Below, piece after piece: positions 7,028 to 14,808 of a stretch of 40,202 nucleotides of DNA. Source of the stretch: Phormidesmis priestleyi ULC007. GTDB lineage: Bacteria; Cyanobacteriota; Cyanobacteriia; Leptolyngbyales; Leptolyngbyaceae. Positions within the stretch are counted from its first letter, which is position 1, and each line of letters starts with the position of its first letter. The DNA lies in contig NZ_MPPI01000011.1 in the NCBI RefSeq assembly GCF_001895925.1, positions 1 to 40,202 of the forward strand, written 5' to 3'. Below the pieces are notes generated by a model. It had not been told where the DNA came from. It saw only the letters and a program-made list of their open reading frames with translations, and did not search any database. The position numbers and the translations under genes were made by a program.

Positions 7028-7807
7028 ATGCCAGTTACGCCACAGCAGTTAATTCAGTGGAAACAGCAGGGACGCACGATCGTGGCCCTCACCGCTTGGG
7101 ATTATGGGTTTGCCCAAATCTTAGACCAGTCGGGCGTTGATGTGATTTTAGTCGGCGATTCGCTGGCGATGGTGGCGTTAGGCTATGAAACCACGCTGCC
7201 AGTGACGCTCGACGAAATGCTGCATCATGCGAAAGCAGTACGTCGAGCGGTCAAGCAAGCGCTGCTCGTGGTGGATTTGCCTTTTCTGAGCTATCAAGAA
7301 AGCGTTCAGCAAGCCATTCACTCCGCAGGTCGAACCTTAAAAGAAGCGGGCGCACAAGCCGTCAAGCTAGAAGGCGGCTACCCTGCGATCGCCGAGACGG
7401 TGGCTCATTTAGTTCGCGCCGGAATTCCGGTGATGGGGCATATTGGGCTGACCCCACAATCGGTTCGGCAGTTAGGGTTTAAGCAGCAAGGCAAATCACC
7501 CGAAGAGGGAGAGCGCATTTTGTCAGAAGCGATCGCCCTCGAACAAGCCGGAGCCTTCTCGATCGTGGTTGAACACGTTCCGGCTGATCTGGCGTTGCAA
7601 ATCACTCAAAAGCTGACCATTCCCACGATCGGCATTGGTGCCGGAGTTCACTGTGACGGTCAAGTTCTAGTCACCACCGATGTTTTAGGGTTGGGCACCT
7701 GGAAACCGCCGTTCGCAAAATCTTACGTAAATCTGCACGAATTGATTACTCAAGCCGTTCAGAATTATTCAGGCGAGGTGCGATCGCGCGAATTTCCAGA
7801 ATCGTAA
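7028..7807 (+). CDS. panB: 3-methyl-2-oxobutanoate hydroxymethyltransferase (PanB)
   Basis: A 259-residue cytoplasmic enzyme that transfers a hydroxymethyl group from 5,10-methylene-tetrahydrofolate to 2-oxoisovalerate, giving ketopantoate for pantothenate and coenzyme A. Family motifs are all visible: '[19 protein letters not shown]', '[20 protein letters not shown]' (metal-binding Asp 44), 'VVDLPFLSY' (Asp 83), 'AVKLEGG' (Lys 113, Glu 115), 'GHIGLTPQS' and 'VVEHVP' with the catalytic Glu 182, then '[21 protein letters not shown]'. Length is normal. It sits 54 bp after the propeller gene and converges on a phosphatase gene with only 20 bp between stops. No panC/panD genes are in the window. 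Confidence 0.96.
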   Translation: MPVTPQQLIQWKQQGRTIVALTAWDYGFAQILDQSGVDVILVGDSLAMVALGYETTLPVTLDEMLHHAKAVRRAVKQALLVVDLPFLSYQESVQQAIHSAGRTLKEAGAQAVKLEGGYPAIAETVAHLVRAGIPVMGHIGLTPQSVRQLGFKQQGKSPEEGERILSEAIALEQAGAFSIVVEHVPADLALQITQKLTIPTIGIGAGVHCDGQVLVTTDVLGLGTWKPPFAKSYVNLHELITQAVQNYSGEVRSREFPES

Positions 7808-7827
7808 TTTCCAAATTCAACCCGTTC

Positions 7828-8412
7828 TTAGCTTTTTTTCTGCAAAATCCATTTCACGGCAGCCGTTAAGTCTGTGGCAATATAGTCGGGCTTGGTGTGA
7901 TGCTGATAATCACCGCTAAGAACGCGATCGCCATAACCCGTCTGCACCAAGATGCCTACACAGCCAGCGTTGTGTGCCATATCAACATCAGTCGCTTTGT
8001 CACCCACCATAAAGCTTTGAGAAAGGTCTAAATCGTGTTCCCAAGCCGCCGCCACCAGCATTCCAGTATTAGGCTTGCGCCACGTCGTCCAGCGCGTAAA
8101 TTCTGCTTGAGTGCCGCCTTCGGGTGGGCTGAGATGAGGACAGTAATAAAGCGCATCCAATCGTGCCCCCGCTTCAGCGTCGAGTAGACGACAAAGCCGT
8201 TGATGCAAAGCTCGTACATGAGCATCAGGATAATAGCCTCTGGCAGGCCCAGACTGGTTAGAGACGAGACAGCAAAATAACCCCGCATCATTGAGCTGCC
8301 GCACCGCTTGGGCAACTCCCGACATTAAATGCAGGTCTTCAACCTGGTGAATGTAACCAGCTTCTTGATTGAGAACGCCATCTCGATCGAGATACACGGC
8401 GGGTCTTGCCAT
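7828..8412 (-). CDS. HAD-IIIA phosphatase, GmhB-like (D-glycero-D-manno-heptose 1,7-bisphosphate 7-phosphatase family)
   Basis: A 194-residue HAD-superfamily phosphatase. Motif I is 'YLDRDGVLN' (catalytic Asp 9 and Asp 11), motif II 'LVSNQSG', and motifs III/IV 'WRKPNTGM' and 'FMVGDKATDVDMAHNAGC'. Overall order and length fit GmhB, which dephosphorylates heptose bisphosphate in surface-sugar biosynthesis. In classical GmhB a zinc ion is held by C-x-H and C-x-C; here C91-P-H93 is kept but the second pair is replaced ('RWTTWRKP'), so zinc binding is doubtful. ATG 8412 is chosen since the family begins just before the first strand; a longer open frame upstream overlaps the neighbouring gene. It lies four bases after the GT9 gene in one operon. 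Substrate may be another sugar phosphate. Confidence 0.82.
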   Translation of the reverse strand: MARPAVYLDRDGVLNQEAGYIHQVEDLHLMSGVAQAVRQLNDAGLFCCLVSNQSGPARGYYPDAHVRALHQRLCRLLDAEAGARLDALYYCPHLSPPEGGTQAEFTRWTTWRKPNTGMLVAAAWEHDLDLSQSFMVGDKATDVDMAHNAGCVGILVQTGYGDRVLSGDYQHHTKPDYIATDLTAAVKWILQKKS

Positions 8413-8416
8413 GACG

Positions 8417-9379
8417 CTAACCGCCCCAAACTTTCTGTAATATGGTTTGTGGCGAAATATCTGCCATTTCTCCAGTCGAGGACTTGATGCCGATCGCCCG
8501 TTCACTCTGGGGCAAAAGCTTTGCGGGATCGGTCGGGCCAAACAGCGCCAACGTGTAGGTTTGAGCCGCGATCGCCAGGTGCATGGGGGCACTATCTGTA
8601 CACAACATCAGACTGGCCCCGGCGATCATTGCCACTAGTTCACCGATGTTGCTAGGCGAAGTGACTTTAAGCTTTGGAGTCGATCGCAACAGATCTGCGA
8701 CAAAATCATCATCTTCGGGGCCTTTGACTAAAACCATCGGCAGGTCTGGCTGCTTTTTCTGAAAATCTCGGACGATCGTTCGCCAACTTTCGACCGGATA
8801 AATTTTGTCAATGCCCTTCAGCCGCGCAAGTTGACTCGACCCACCATGAATGATCACATAGCCGCCGTTTTGAATGCCTAGCCGTTTCCGTTCGATATCT
8901 GCCCATTGCAGATCTTTAGCTGGCACACTGACTGCTAATTCTGGACAGGGCGTATCAATGCCTAAACCCTTCAACAAATCGTGATACATGACTGCGGCAT
9001 ACTGATTTTGATTGAGCGGCACCGGATTAGTGAGAAACCAGTCTCTGCCGCCACTTTCATAGCCCACACGAGTCGGAATTCCACTCAGCCACAGCAAAAA
9101 ACCAACAGTTTGGCGTTGCCCTAAAGAAATGGCAATGTCATATTCGCGATCGCGCATCACGCCCAGTAGATTTGCAAAATCTGCCAGACTATTGCTGCCC
9201 TTAAAATCAAACAAAATTGTGTCGTGAACTGACTTAGAAACCCGATAGGCGCTTTGAGCGCGTGGCTCAACGACGACATCGATCTGAGCGTCAGGGTAAG
9301 CTTTTTTTAGATCATCTAGAGTTGGAAAGAATAGGATTTGGTCGCCAATTCCACCAGGAACAAGGGCAAGAATTCTCAT
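8417..9379 (-). CDS. Glycosyltransferase family 9 (heptosyltransferase-like)
   Basis: A 320-residue GT-B fold enzyme of family GT9, the ADP-heptose:LPS heptosyltransferase group. The start 'MRILALVPGGIGDQILFFPTL' contains the family's G-GD-(I/L) acceptor-side motif. The C-terminal domain shows 'VIIHGGSSQLARLKG', the 'PMVLVKGPEDD' strand, and the nucleotide-sugar signature 'LMLCTDSAPMHLAIAAQTYTLALFGPTDPAKLLP'. The family's conserved D-S-(A/G)-(P/M)-H-(L/M)-A motif is complete. Expected role is addition of a heptose or related sugar to a cell-surface glycan at the inner face of the membrane. It is transcribed together with the GmhB-like phosphatase that follows at four bases, and diverges from ispD across about 100 bp. 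Confidence 0.9.
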   Translation of the reverse strand: MRILALVPGGIGDQILFFPTLDDLKKAYPDAQIDVVVEPRAQSAYRVSKSVHDTILFDFKGSNSLADFANLLGVMRDREYDIAISLGQRQTVGFLLWLSGIPTRVGYESGGRDWFLTNPVPLNQNQYAAVMYHDLLKGLGIDTPCPELAVSVPAKDLQWADIERKRLGIQNGGYVIIHGGSSQLARLKGIDKIYPVESWRTIVRDFQKKQPDLPMVLVKGPEDDDFVADLLRSTPKLKVTSPSNIGELVAMIAGASLMLCTDSAPMHLAIAAQTYTLALFGPTDPAKLLPQSERAIGIKSSTGEMADISPQTILQKVWGG

Positions 9380-9485
9380 ATTGATCTCTTTACGGTTCTT
9401 AATACCATATTCGCTCTTATTTTAGGGGAAGATACACACAGTCAAACGGTTTTGAAGTTTAGATTTTGAGTTGAAAGGAAAATCT

Positions 9486-10202
9486 GTGTATCTACTCATA
9501 CCAGCCGCCGGGTCGGGTCGCCGAATGGACAGTGAATGGCTCCGTCAAGGCACCGCCCAGCGCAATAAGCTGCTGCTCAATCTGTTGGGCAAACCACTCC
9601 TCGCCTGGACGCTGTTAGCAGCAGAGGCTTCGAGCCACATTAGCTGGATCGGCATCATCGGGCAGCCGATCGATTGGGATGATTTCACCACGATCGTCAC
9701 CCAACTCTCTTTCACAAAGCCCATTCACTTAATCGAGGGTGGCTCGACGCGGCAAGAATCGGTCTACAACGGGTTGCAAGCTCTTCCCCCTGATGCCAAA
9801 CACGTCTTGATTCACGACGGCGCGAGATGTTTGGCAACCCCAGAATTATTCGATCGCTGCGCCCAAGCTGTTTTGACCTGTGCAGGGTTGATTGCGGCGA
9901 TTCCGGTCAAAGACACGATTAAAGTTGTTGATCAGGAGAAGCTGATTAAAAGCACGCCCGATCGCAGCCAGCTTTGGGCAGCCCAAACGCCTCAAGGCTT
10001 CTCGGTGCCGCTGCTCAAAAAGTGTCACCAAGAAGGGCGACGGCAAGGCTGGGAGGTCACAGACGATGCGGCGCTGTTTGAGCAATGCCATCTTCCGGTG
10101 CTGATCGTGGAGGGCGAAGAGACGAATCTGAAAGTAACGACTCCGGTTGATTTGGCGATCGCAGAGTTTATTCTCACGCAACGGCTAAATCGTGCCGTAT
10201 AA
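9486..10202 (+). CDS. ispD: 2-C-methyl-D-erythritol 4-phosphate cytidylyltransferase (IspD)
   Basis: A 238-residue enzyme of the MEP pathway that couples CTP to methylerythritol phosphate, an early step to isoprenoids (carotenoids, phytol, quinones). The N-terminal nucleotide-binding loop is 'LLIPAAGSGRRM'. Other motifs are 'NKLLLNLLGKPLLAWTL', 'GGSTRQESVYNGLQAL', 'HDGARCL', 'IPVKDTIK', 'QTPQGF', 'DDAALFE' and 'GEETNLKVTTPVDLAIA'. Between the loop and the conserved Lys the sequence carries about ten extra residues (DSEWLRQGTAQR), as is common in cyanobacteria. GTG 9486 is preferred over the upstream TTG 9471 because AGGA at 9476-9479 lies six bases before it and because the enzyme usually starts only a few residues before the loop. 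It converges on the TPR gene, 8 bp apart. Confidence 0.95.
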   Translation: MYLLIPAAGSGRRMDSEWLRQGTAQRNKLLLNLLGKPLLAWTLLAAEASSHISWIGIIGQPIDWDDFTTIVTQLSFTKPIHLIEGGSTRQESVYNGLQALPPDAKHVLIHDGARCLATPELFDRCAQAVLTCAGLIAAIPVKDTIKVVDQEKLIKSTPDRSQLWAAQTPQGFSVPLLKKCHQEGRRQGWEVTDDAALFEQCHLPVLIVEGEETNLKVTTPVDLAIAEFILTQRLNRAV

Positions 10203-10210
10203 ACATCGCA

Positions 10211-11326
10211 TCACCTCAACTCTTTCAACGTAGCCTCAGCTTTCTTAGCCTCTTCTGAGTTGTTTTGCTGTTGATACAAATTTTGGGCTTCTCTCAGGGC
10301 TGCGATCGCTTCCTCTTTACGATCGCGAGCTTTTAGGGCGATCCCCAACTGATAATGAGCGCGGGCATTCTGAGGATCTAGCTGCACCGCCTCTCGATAA
10401 GCGATGATCGCTCGGATGAATTCTCGCTGCTCGATCGCCAAATCTCCTAGCGCTAACTGGGCTTCGATCGATTGAGGATTGACGTTGACTGCCCGTTGAT
10501 AGGCAGTTAGCGCCCCCGCAGAGTCGCCCACTTCTTGCAAAACTTTGCCCATTTGTAAATGCAGCTTGCTGTTGCTAGGGTCGAGTCTAACCGCACGATT
10601 AAAAGCTGCTAGAGCCGCGCGGCGATCGCCTTGACTGAGCCAGCCAACCCCCAAGTTAACTTGAATGCGGCTACTGCGAGGGTTCAGTTCTGCGGCGCGT
10701 TGAAGGGAAGTAATTCCTTCTCCGATCTGGTCTTTTTGCAACAGCATCAAGCCGAGCATCTCATAAGCTTCTGCATTTTTAGGCGCGATCGCGGTGACTT
10801 TTCGATAGGTGGCTAATGCCTGATCATATTGACCCTGCCGCGACAAGACAGCGCCCAAACCGAGATAGGCATTTAAGTTTTTAGCATCCAGCTTAGTTGC
10901 GCGCTGATAAGCGACGACTGCGGCTTTGTCATTTCCTGCACTCGCCAGACTAAACCCTAAAGCATATTCAAAATCAGAATTGCTAGGATCGAGGACGATC
11001 GCTTGCTGATAGGCGATAATCGCTTCTTGAAAGTTGCCCGTCTGCGCCTGAATGTAGCCAATTCCAGAATAGATGCGAGGGTTTTTTTCATCTAACGCGG
11101 CGGCTTGTTGAAACATAGGCAGCGCTCCTGCCCAGTTTTTGGCATCAACTAACTCACGCCCCTTTTGCAGCAAGTCATCTAGCTCTTGCTTAGTCTGATC
11201 ACCGGGCTGAAGATCGGTCGCCTGAGCAAAAACAATCTGGGGCGATAAGGTGAAGGTGGCTCCGATTAAGAGGCAGATCAGCGTCGATCGCCAACGGAGA
11301 TTAGGTCTTTTAAGACTACAGATCAT
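10211..11326 (-). CDS. Secreted tetratricopeptide-repeat protein
   Basis: About 371 residues. A signal peptide (KRPNLRWRSTLICLLIGATF…QIVFAQA) is followed by about nine tandem TPR units, each 34 residues with the pattern 'A…LG…L…G…Y..A…Y..A..LDP.N'. Examples are 'PRIYSGIGYIQAQTGNFQEA', 'AYLGLGAVLSRQGQYDQALA' and 'ARAHYQLGIALKARDRKEEA'. The C-terminus ends in a Gln/Asn/Glu-rich helix. TPR arrays are protein-protein interaction scaffolds; no enzymatic domain is attached. I place the start at ATG 11326, directly before the basic region of the signal peptide. A GTG 45 bases further upstream (11371) is also in frame, but adds residues that would spoil the signal. Location would be periplasm or thylakoid lumen. 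Confidence 0.85.
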   Translation of the reverse strand: MICSLKRPNLRWRSTLICLLIGATFTLSPQIVFAQATDLQPGDQTKQELDDLLQKGRELVDAKNWAGALPMFQQAAALDEKNPRIYSGIGYIQAQTGNFQEAIIAYQQAIVLDPSNSDFEYALGFSLASAGNDKAAVVAYQRATKLDAKNLNAYLGLGAVLSRQGQYDQALATYRKVTAIAPKNAEAYEMLGLMLLQKDQIGEGITSLQRAAELNPRSSRIQVNLGVGWLSQGDRRAALAAFNRAVRLDPSNSKLHLQMGKVLQEVGDSAGALTAYQRAVNVNPQSIEAQLALGDLAIEQREFIRAIIAYREAVQLDPQNARAHYQLGIALKARDRKEEAIAALREAQNLYQQQNNSEEAKKAEATLKELR

Positions 11327-11515
11327 GAGTTGTGGACGTGAAAGAATAGATTGGATTGAATGGCAAGTCACACCGCAGCTAAGATGAATTTAATGCCAAT
11401 CAACGCATAAAAACAATCCAAGCAGGTGATTATTCTTGCTGCTTAAACAAAAAGTAGATCGTTGCTCGATCGTGAGCGATGCTACTATCACTAAGTTTTC
11501 TTGAGCGGAAACCCC

Positions 11516-11845
11516 ATGATTGTCACTACAACTGATGTTATTCAAGGAACGACGATCGAGGCTTATTTAGGCATTGTCACGGCTGAGGTCGTCTATGGCA
11601 GCAACGCGCTCCGAGATTTCTTTGCCGGAATTCGAGACATCATCGGTGGGCGCACCGCAGGCTATGAGCGTGTGTTTGAGCAAGGGCAGCGAGAAGCGAT
11701 CGCCGAACTTGAACAACGTGCCCAGCGTCTTGGCGCAGATGCTGTGATTGGCGTTGAGATTGATACGGGAACGATCAACATCGATCAGTCAGGTGTCTTG
11801 CTTCTAATCACTGCCACCGGAACTGCTGTCAGGCTTCGTCAATAA
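11516..11845 (+). CDS. YbjQ / UPF0145 family protein
   Basis: A 109-residue soluble protein of the YbjQ (UPF0145, formerly DUF74) family. The characteristic elements are 'IVTTTDVIQG…IEAYLGIVTAEVVYGSN' at the N-terminus, 'GIRDIIGGRTAGYE' in the middle, then 'EAIAELEQRAQRLGADAVIGVEIDTGTI' and a C-terminal strand pair 'LLLITATGTAV'. Members form pentameric rings resembling small beta-barrels; a function in stress or metal handling has been suggested for some but is not settled. ATG 11516 matches the family start (M-I-V-T-T-T); a TTG 15 bases upstream is less likely. It diverges from the TPR gene and precedes a membrane-protein gene by about 165 bp. Confidence 0.9.
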   Translation: MIVTTTDVIQGTTIEAYLGIVTAEVVYGSNALRDFFAGIRDIIGGRTAGYERVFEQGQREAIAELEQRAQRLGADAVIGVEIDTGTINIDQSGVLLLITATGTAVRLRQ

Positions 11846-12010
11846 AGTTCATTCAAAAACGTTTTACCCCAAGTCCATCCCTCAATTCACTCTAACGATA
11901 GACTCCTATACTCATTCTGCTGGTAGAGATATCTCACCTGTAGAGGGCTTAGAGTAATGCTCAAGTGTAAATCCTTTGCAAAAAACTATCGACTTGGGGA
12001 GCTAATTAAC

Positions 12011-12664
12011 ATGGCGTATGCTAACAGACCTATCACTGATCAGACTATCGTTCAAACTTCGGGTGAATACCACGATCGAGTCCGTTGGGGCCCGATTCTC
12101 TCTGGACTCTTTGTCGCGCTGGCTTCTCAACTGATTTTGAGTGCTTTGGGCGCGGCGATCGGAGCGACGACGATCGCGAATTCTGGCGCTCCCAGATCAA
12201 ACCTGGGAGATGTTAGTCAAGCTGTCGGCTGGTGGGCGATCTTGAGCCTGTTGATTTCGCTATTTATCGGTAGCTGGGTGATGGCGCGGGCTTGCGGCCC
12301 AATGAACCGCAGCACAGCACTGCTGAATGGAGCAATTTTGTGGGCAACCACACTGGCTTTGAGCGCGTGGTTGCTAACCAGTGGCGTGACGGGTGCATTT
12401 GGTTTAGCTGCGTCTTCGGCCTCTAATGTTGCCGGGGCTGCGTTGCCACAAACTGGGGTTCCCAATGTGAATCCAACTGCAATTCCTAGCCCGACCGCTC
12501 AAGATACCCGCAACATTGCAGACGGAGCGGCGAAGGCTGGCTGGTCTTTTGTATTGGGTTCTTTGTTGGGCTTGGTTGCCTCTCTAATTGGCGCGGCAAC
12601 TGGCGCTCGCAGCCCTCGCGATGTCACGGTTTACGCAGAGCCAACGACGACGACCACTCGATAA
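12011..12664 (+). CDS. Four-helix membrane protein of unknown function
   Basis: A 217-residue integral membrane protein. Hydrophobic helices lie at about residues 27-50, 72-92, 106-126 and 177-197, rich in Ala, Gly, Ser and Leu. A soluble loop of about 45 residues (AGAALPQTGVPNVNPTAIPS…) separates helices three and four, and the C-terminal tail is Thr-rich (TTTTTR). The start 'HDRVRWGPILSGLFVALASQ' is a pattern I have seen in cyanobacterial membrane proteins loosely labelled PhnA-like, but no function follows from it. GGGGAG at 11996-12001 lies nine bases before ATG 12011, which decides against an in-frame ATG at 11957. A clear terminator follows at 12693. It appears monocistronic. Confidence 0.8.
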   Translation: MAYANRPITDQTIVQTSGEYHDRVRWGPILSGLFVALASQLILSALGAAIGATTIANSGAPRSNLGDVSQAVGWWAILSLLISLFIGSWVMARACGPMNRSTALLNGAILWATTLALSAWLLTSGVTGAFGLAASSASNVAGAALPQTGVPNVNPTAIPSPTAQDTRNIADGAAKAGWSFVLGSLLGLVASLIGAATGARSPRDVTVYAEPTTTTTR

Positions 12665-12692
12665 ACCTGAGCTAAACCTTCAGCGTCTTCTC

Positions 12693-12730
12693 TTCCCTTT
12701 GTCTAAACATTAGACTGAGGGAATTTTTTT
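12693..12730 (+). terminator. Intrinsic terminator of the membrane-protein gene
   Basis: TTCCCT-TT-GTCTAA (12693-12706) pairs with TTAGAC-TG-AGGGAA (12710-12723) around a 3-base loop, followed by seven T residues (12724-12730). Strong, rightward-reading. Confidence 0.88.
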
Positions 12731-12733
12731 GAC

Positions 12734-12765
12734 AAAAATAGGGACGCTGTTGATAACGTCCCTAT
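12734..12765 (-). terminator. Intrinsic terminator of the tRNA-Arg gene
   Basis: ATAGGGACG (12738-12746) and CGTCCCTAT (12757-12765) form a 9-bp stem with a 10-base loop. Read on the minus strand the hairpin is followed by TTTTTGTC. It starts nine bases beyond the tRNA 3' end, so it ends the tRNA transcript. It sits back-to-back with the rightward terminator at 12693. Confidence 0.82.
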
Positions 12766-12773
12766 CTTATGAA

Positions 12774-12847
12774 CGGGCTAGGAGGGATTCGAACCCCCGA
12801 CACCGTGGTCCGTAGCCACGTGCTCTAGTCCACTGAGCTACAAGCCC
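12774..12847 (-). tRNA. tRNA-Arg (anticodon ACG)
   Basis: The minus strand folds into a full cloverleaf: acceptor GGGCTTG/CTAGCCC, U8-A9, D arm GCTC…GAGC, anticodon stem CGTGG/CCACG with loop CTACGGA (anticodon ACG, wobble A expected to become inosine), variable GTGTC, T arm GGGGG-TTCGAAT-CCCTC and discriminator G (12774). CCA is not encoded. The acceptor stem has one T6/T67 mismatch; the rest pairs normally. It reads CGU, CGC and CGA arginine codons. It lies between the two terminators at 12693-12765 and the divergent moaC gene. Confidence 0.96.
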
Positions 12848-12877
12848 CCGTGTTGATAAGATCATCATACTATCACA

Positions 12878-13411
12878 ATGCACCCGATGACAAAGAATTC
12901 TTCAATTTCTTCTAAAAATTCTGCAAATTCTCTCAGTCATCTAGACGCAGATGGACAGGCACAGATGGTTGATGTCTCTGCCAAAGCGGTGACGGCTCGG
13001 CAGGCGATCGCCATCGGAAAAGTGCGAATGTCGCGAGAGACGCTGAACACGATCGCGGCTGGCAATGCGCCTAAAGGGGATGTGCTAGGCACTGCAAGAC
13101 TGGCCGGAATCATGGCAGCCAAACAAACCGCGCACCTGATTCCGCTTTGCCACCCCTTGCCTTTAACCAAAGTCAAAGTGGTGATCACTCTTGACGAAGA
13201 CTTGCCGGGCTATCAAATTCGCGCTGAGGTCAAGACAACGGCAGAAACCGGAGTCGAAATGGAGGCACTCACGGCTGTCTCGATCGCAGCTTTAACGCTT
13301 TATGACATGGCAAAGGCGCTAGAAAAATCAATTCAAATCGAACAAATTTATCTAGTCAGCAAAACGGGCGGCAAGTCAGGAGACTATCAAGCTGATACCG
13401 ACGCAAGTTAA
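12878..13411 (+). CDS. moaC: Cyclic pyranopterin monophosphate synthase (MoaC)
   Basis: A 177-residue enzyme that, after the radical-SAM step by MoaA, forms cyclic pyranopterin monophosphate in molybdenum cofactor synthesis. Signature parts are '[18 protein letters not shown]', '[20 protein letters not shown]' followed by PLPLTKV, '[20 protein letters not shown]' followed by [10 protein letters not shown] (catalytic Asp in LYDM), and C-terminal '[12 protein letters not shown]'. The N-terminus carries a Ser/Asn-rich extension of about 18 residues before the family start; ATG 12878 and ATG 12887 are both possible. It starts 30 bp from the divergent tRNA-Arg gene and its stop abuts that of the convergent rsmD gene with no spacer. 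Partner moa genes are not in the window. Confidence 0.95.
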   Translation: MHPMTKNSSISSKNSANSLSHLDADGQAQMVDVSAKAVTARQAIAIGKVRMSRETLNTIAAGNAPKGDVLGTARLAGIMAAKQTAHLIPLCHPLPLTKVKVVITLDEDLPGYQIRAEVKTTAETGVEMEALTAVSIAALTLYDMAKALEKSIQIEQIYLVSKTGGKSGDYQADTDAS

Positions 13412-13951
13412 TCAGGGTTCCGTCTGGTAAAACGTCAGGGCTGTACTTCCGTAGTGCTTTTGACGGCAGATCTCTAAACCTGCAATCTCATGCAGTTGAC
13501 CCGGACTGTGTTCGATCGCAAGTTCTCCATTAGCCGCTAATAAGTGATGGTGGACGATCGCAGTCAACACAGGCTGATATAACCCACTCGCATAAGGCGG
13601 ATCAAAATAGATGTGATCAAACTGCTGACCAGAAAGGTTTTCTAAACGTTCTAGCACTTCACCTTTCATGACTCGATAGGTTTGCTCTGGTTTAGCGACT
13701 TGTTGCCAATTTTGTTGAATTACGGCACAAGCATCTCTCGATCGCTCAATTCCTATCACTGTCTTTGCACCCCGACACAGGGCTTCTGCGCCCATTGAGC
13801 CACTTCCGGCACACAGATCAAGCCAGCGGCAATCGACGATCGTGCCTTGCCAAATGTTAAACATCGCTTGTCGCACTCGTGCAGCAGTCGGACGCGTTTC
13901 CTGTCCGGGAAGCGTTTTAATTAAACGATTGCCGTAAATTCGTAGACTCAT
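13412..13951 (-). CDS. rsmD: 16S rRNA (guanine(966)-N2)-methyltransferase (RsmD)
   Basis: A 179-residue SAM-dependent methyltransferase that modifies G966 of 16S rRNA in the 30S subunit. 'TRPTAARVRQAMFNIW' is the RsmD-specific N-terminal motif. SAM-binding motif I is 'WLDLCAGSGSMGAEALCRGA', motif II has the acidic residue in 'VIGIERS', and the catalytic motif IV is 'IYFDPPYASGLY'. Length is standard. It follows hisH by 13 bp on the same strand, so the two are likely co-transcribed, and it ends head-to-head with the moaC stop codon without overlap. Confidence 0.95.
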   Translation of the reverse strand: MSLRIYGNRLIKTLPGQETRPTAARVRQAMFNIWQGTIVDCRWLDLCAGSGSMGAEALCRGAKTVIGIERSRDACAVIQQNWQQVAKPEQTYRVMKGEVLERLENLSGQQFDHIYFDPPYASGLYQPVLTAIVHHHLLAANGELAIEHSPGQLHEIAGLEICRQKHYGSTALTFYQTEP

Positions 13952-13964
13952 GATTTCGTCGAGA

Positions 13965-14609
13965 CTACCTCGCGGCTAATTGCTGACGATCAAGGACTAA
14001 TTGCACGAAGTTAGAGAGAACTTTCAGTCCACCCGTCGAAGATTTTTCAGGGTGAAATTGCACCGCCATGAGGTTGTGGTCAGCGATCGCAGCCGTCACT
14101 GTTTGACTACCGTGGGTGATCGTCGCTGCACAGATTTGCGGATCACTGGGTTCTACATAATAAGAGTGAACAAAATACATCCAAGGATCGGCAGGAAGTT
14201 GATGCCAGAGAGCGCACTGGGTTTGCGTCAACTCCAATTGATTCCAACCCATGTGCGGAATCGTGATTCCAGGCTCATGACGAAATCGCTTCACCTGTCC
14301 AGGAATGATCCCTAGCCCAGGTTCGGTGCCTTCTTCACTCGCGTCAAACAAAATTTGCAATCCCAGACAGATGCCCAGAAAGGGTTTGCCACTCGCGATC
14401 GTTTTCCTGATCGGCTCTTCTAAATGCCGCGATCGCAGATGTTGCATAGCTGGATCAAATGCCCCGACCCCTGGCAGCACGATCGCATCTGCCTGCTCAA
14501 TCTCTCGTGGAGAATCGGTGATTTTGGTAGTCGCGCCTGCATTGGCTAACCCTTTGCAGGCAGAGTGCAGGTTTCCCATGTCGTAATCTATGACTGCAAT
14601 GACTGGCAT
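13965..14609 (-). CDS. hisH: Imidazole glycerol phosphate synthase, glutamine amidotransferase subunit (HisH)
   Basis: A 214-residue class I glutaminase that supplies ammonia to HisF for imidazole glycerol phosphate and AICAR formation in histidine synthesis. 'IAVIDYDMGNLHSACKGLAN' opens the protein; the oxyanion strand is 'IVLPGVGAF'; the nucleophile is Cys 81 in 'GKPFLGICLGLQILF'; the triad His 186 and Glu 188 lie in 'AVQFHPEKSS'; 'IPHMGWNQL' and 'YFVHSYYVE' are also conserved. The protein looks complete. hisF is not in the window, as usual in cyanobacteria where his genes are scattered. It heads a two-gene unit with rsmD. Confidence 0.96.
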   Translation of the reverse strand: MPVIAVIDYDMGNLHSACKGLANAGATTKITDSPREIEQADAIVLPGVGAFDPAMQHLRSRHLEEPIRKTIASGKPFLGICLGLQILFDASEEGTEPGLGIIPGQVKRFRHEPGITIPHMGWNQLELTQTQCALWHQLPADPWMYFVHSYYVEPSDPQICAATITHGSQTVTAAIADHNLMAVQFHPEKSSTGGLKVLSNFVQLVLDRQQLAAR

Positions 14610-14770
14610 TGTCTCAACCCTCGATCGCTTAACCTATTGAAGATTGTAGTCGGTTCATCGATCTAAACTCTACCGCTCCCGTATCCTAGTAAAGAGATAG
14701 AACGACCCTCAGGAATGAATCTCGGTAATCAGTCAAAATCTGCTCTTCTAGGCAAGCGCAAAATAGTATG

Positions 14771-14796
14771 ATGAAGTTGTCTTAAGAAAACTTCAT
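14771..14796. promoter_or_regulatory. Dyad element just upstream of the alpha/beta hydrolase gene
   Basis: ATGAAGTT (14771-14778) and AACTTCAT (14789-14796) form a perfect 8-bp inverted repeat with a 10-base spacer, ending 12 bp before the start codon. It may be a protein-binding operator or an RNA hairpin masking the start. No T-run follows, so it is not a terminator. Confidence 0.4.
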
Positions 14797-14808
14797 AGAA
14801 CCATCATC

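Noticed and set aside
8413-8592. 60-residue N-terminal extension of the GmhB-like protein
   Set aside because: It would overlap the GT9 gene in another frame and precede the universal start of the fold; ATG 8412, four bases after the GT9 stop, is much more likely.
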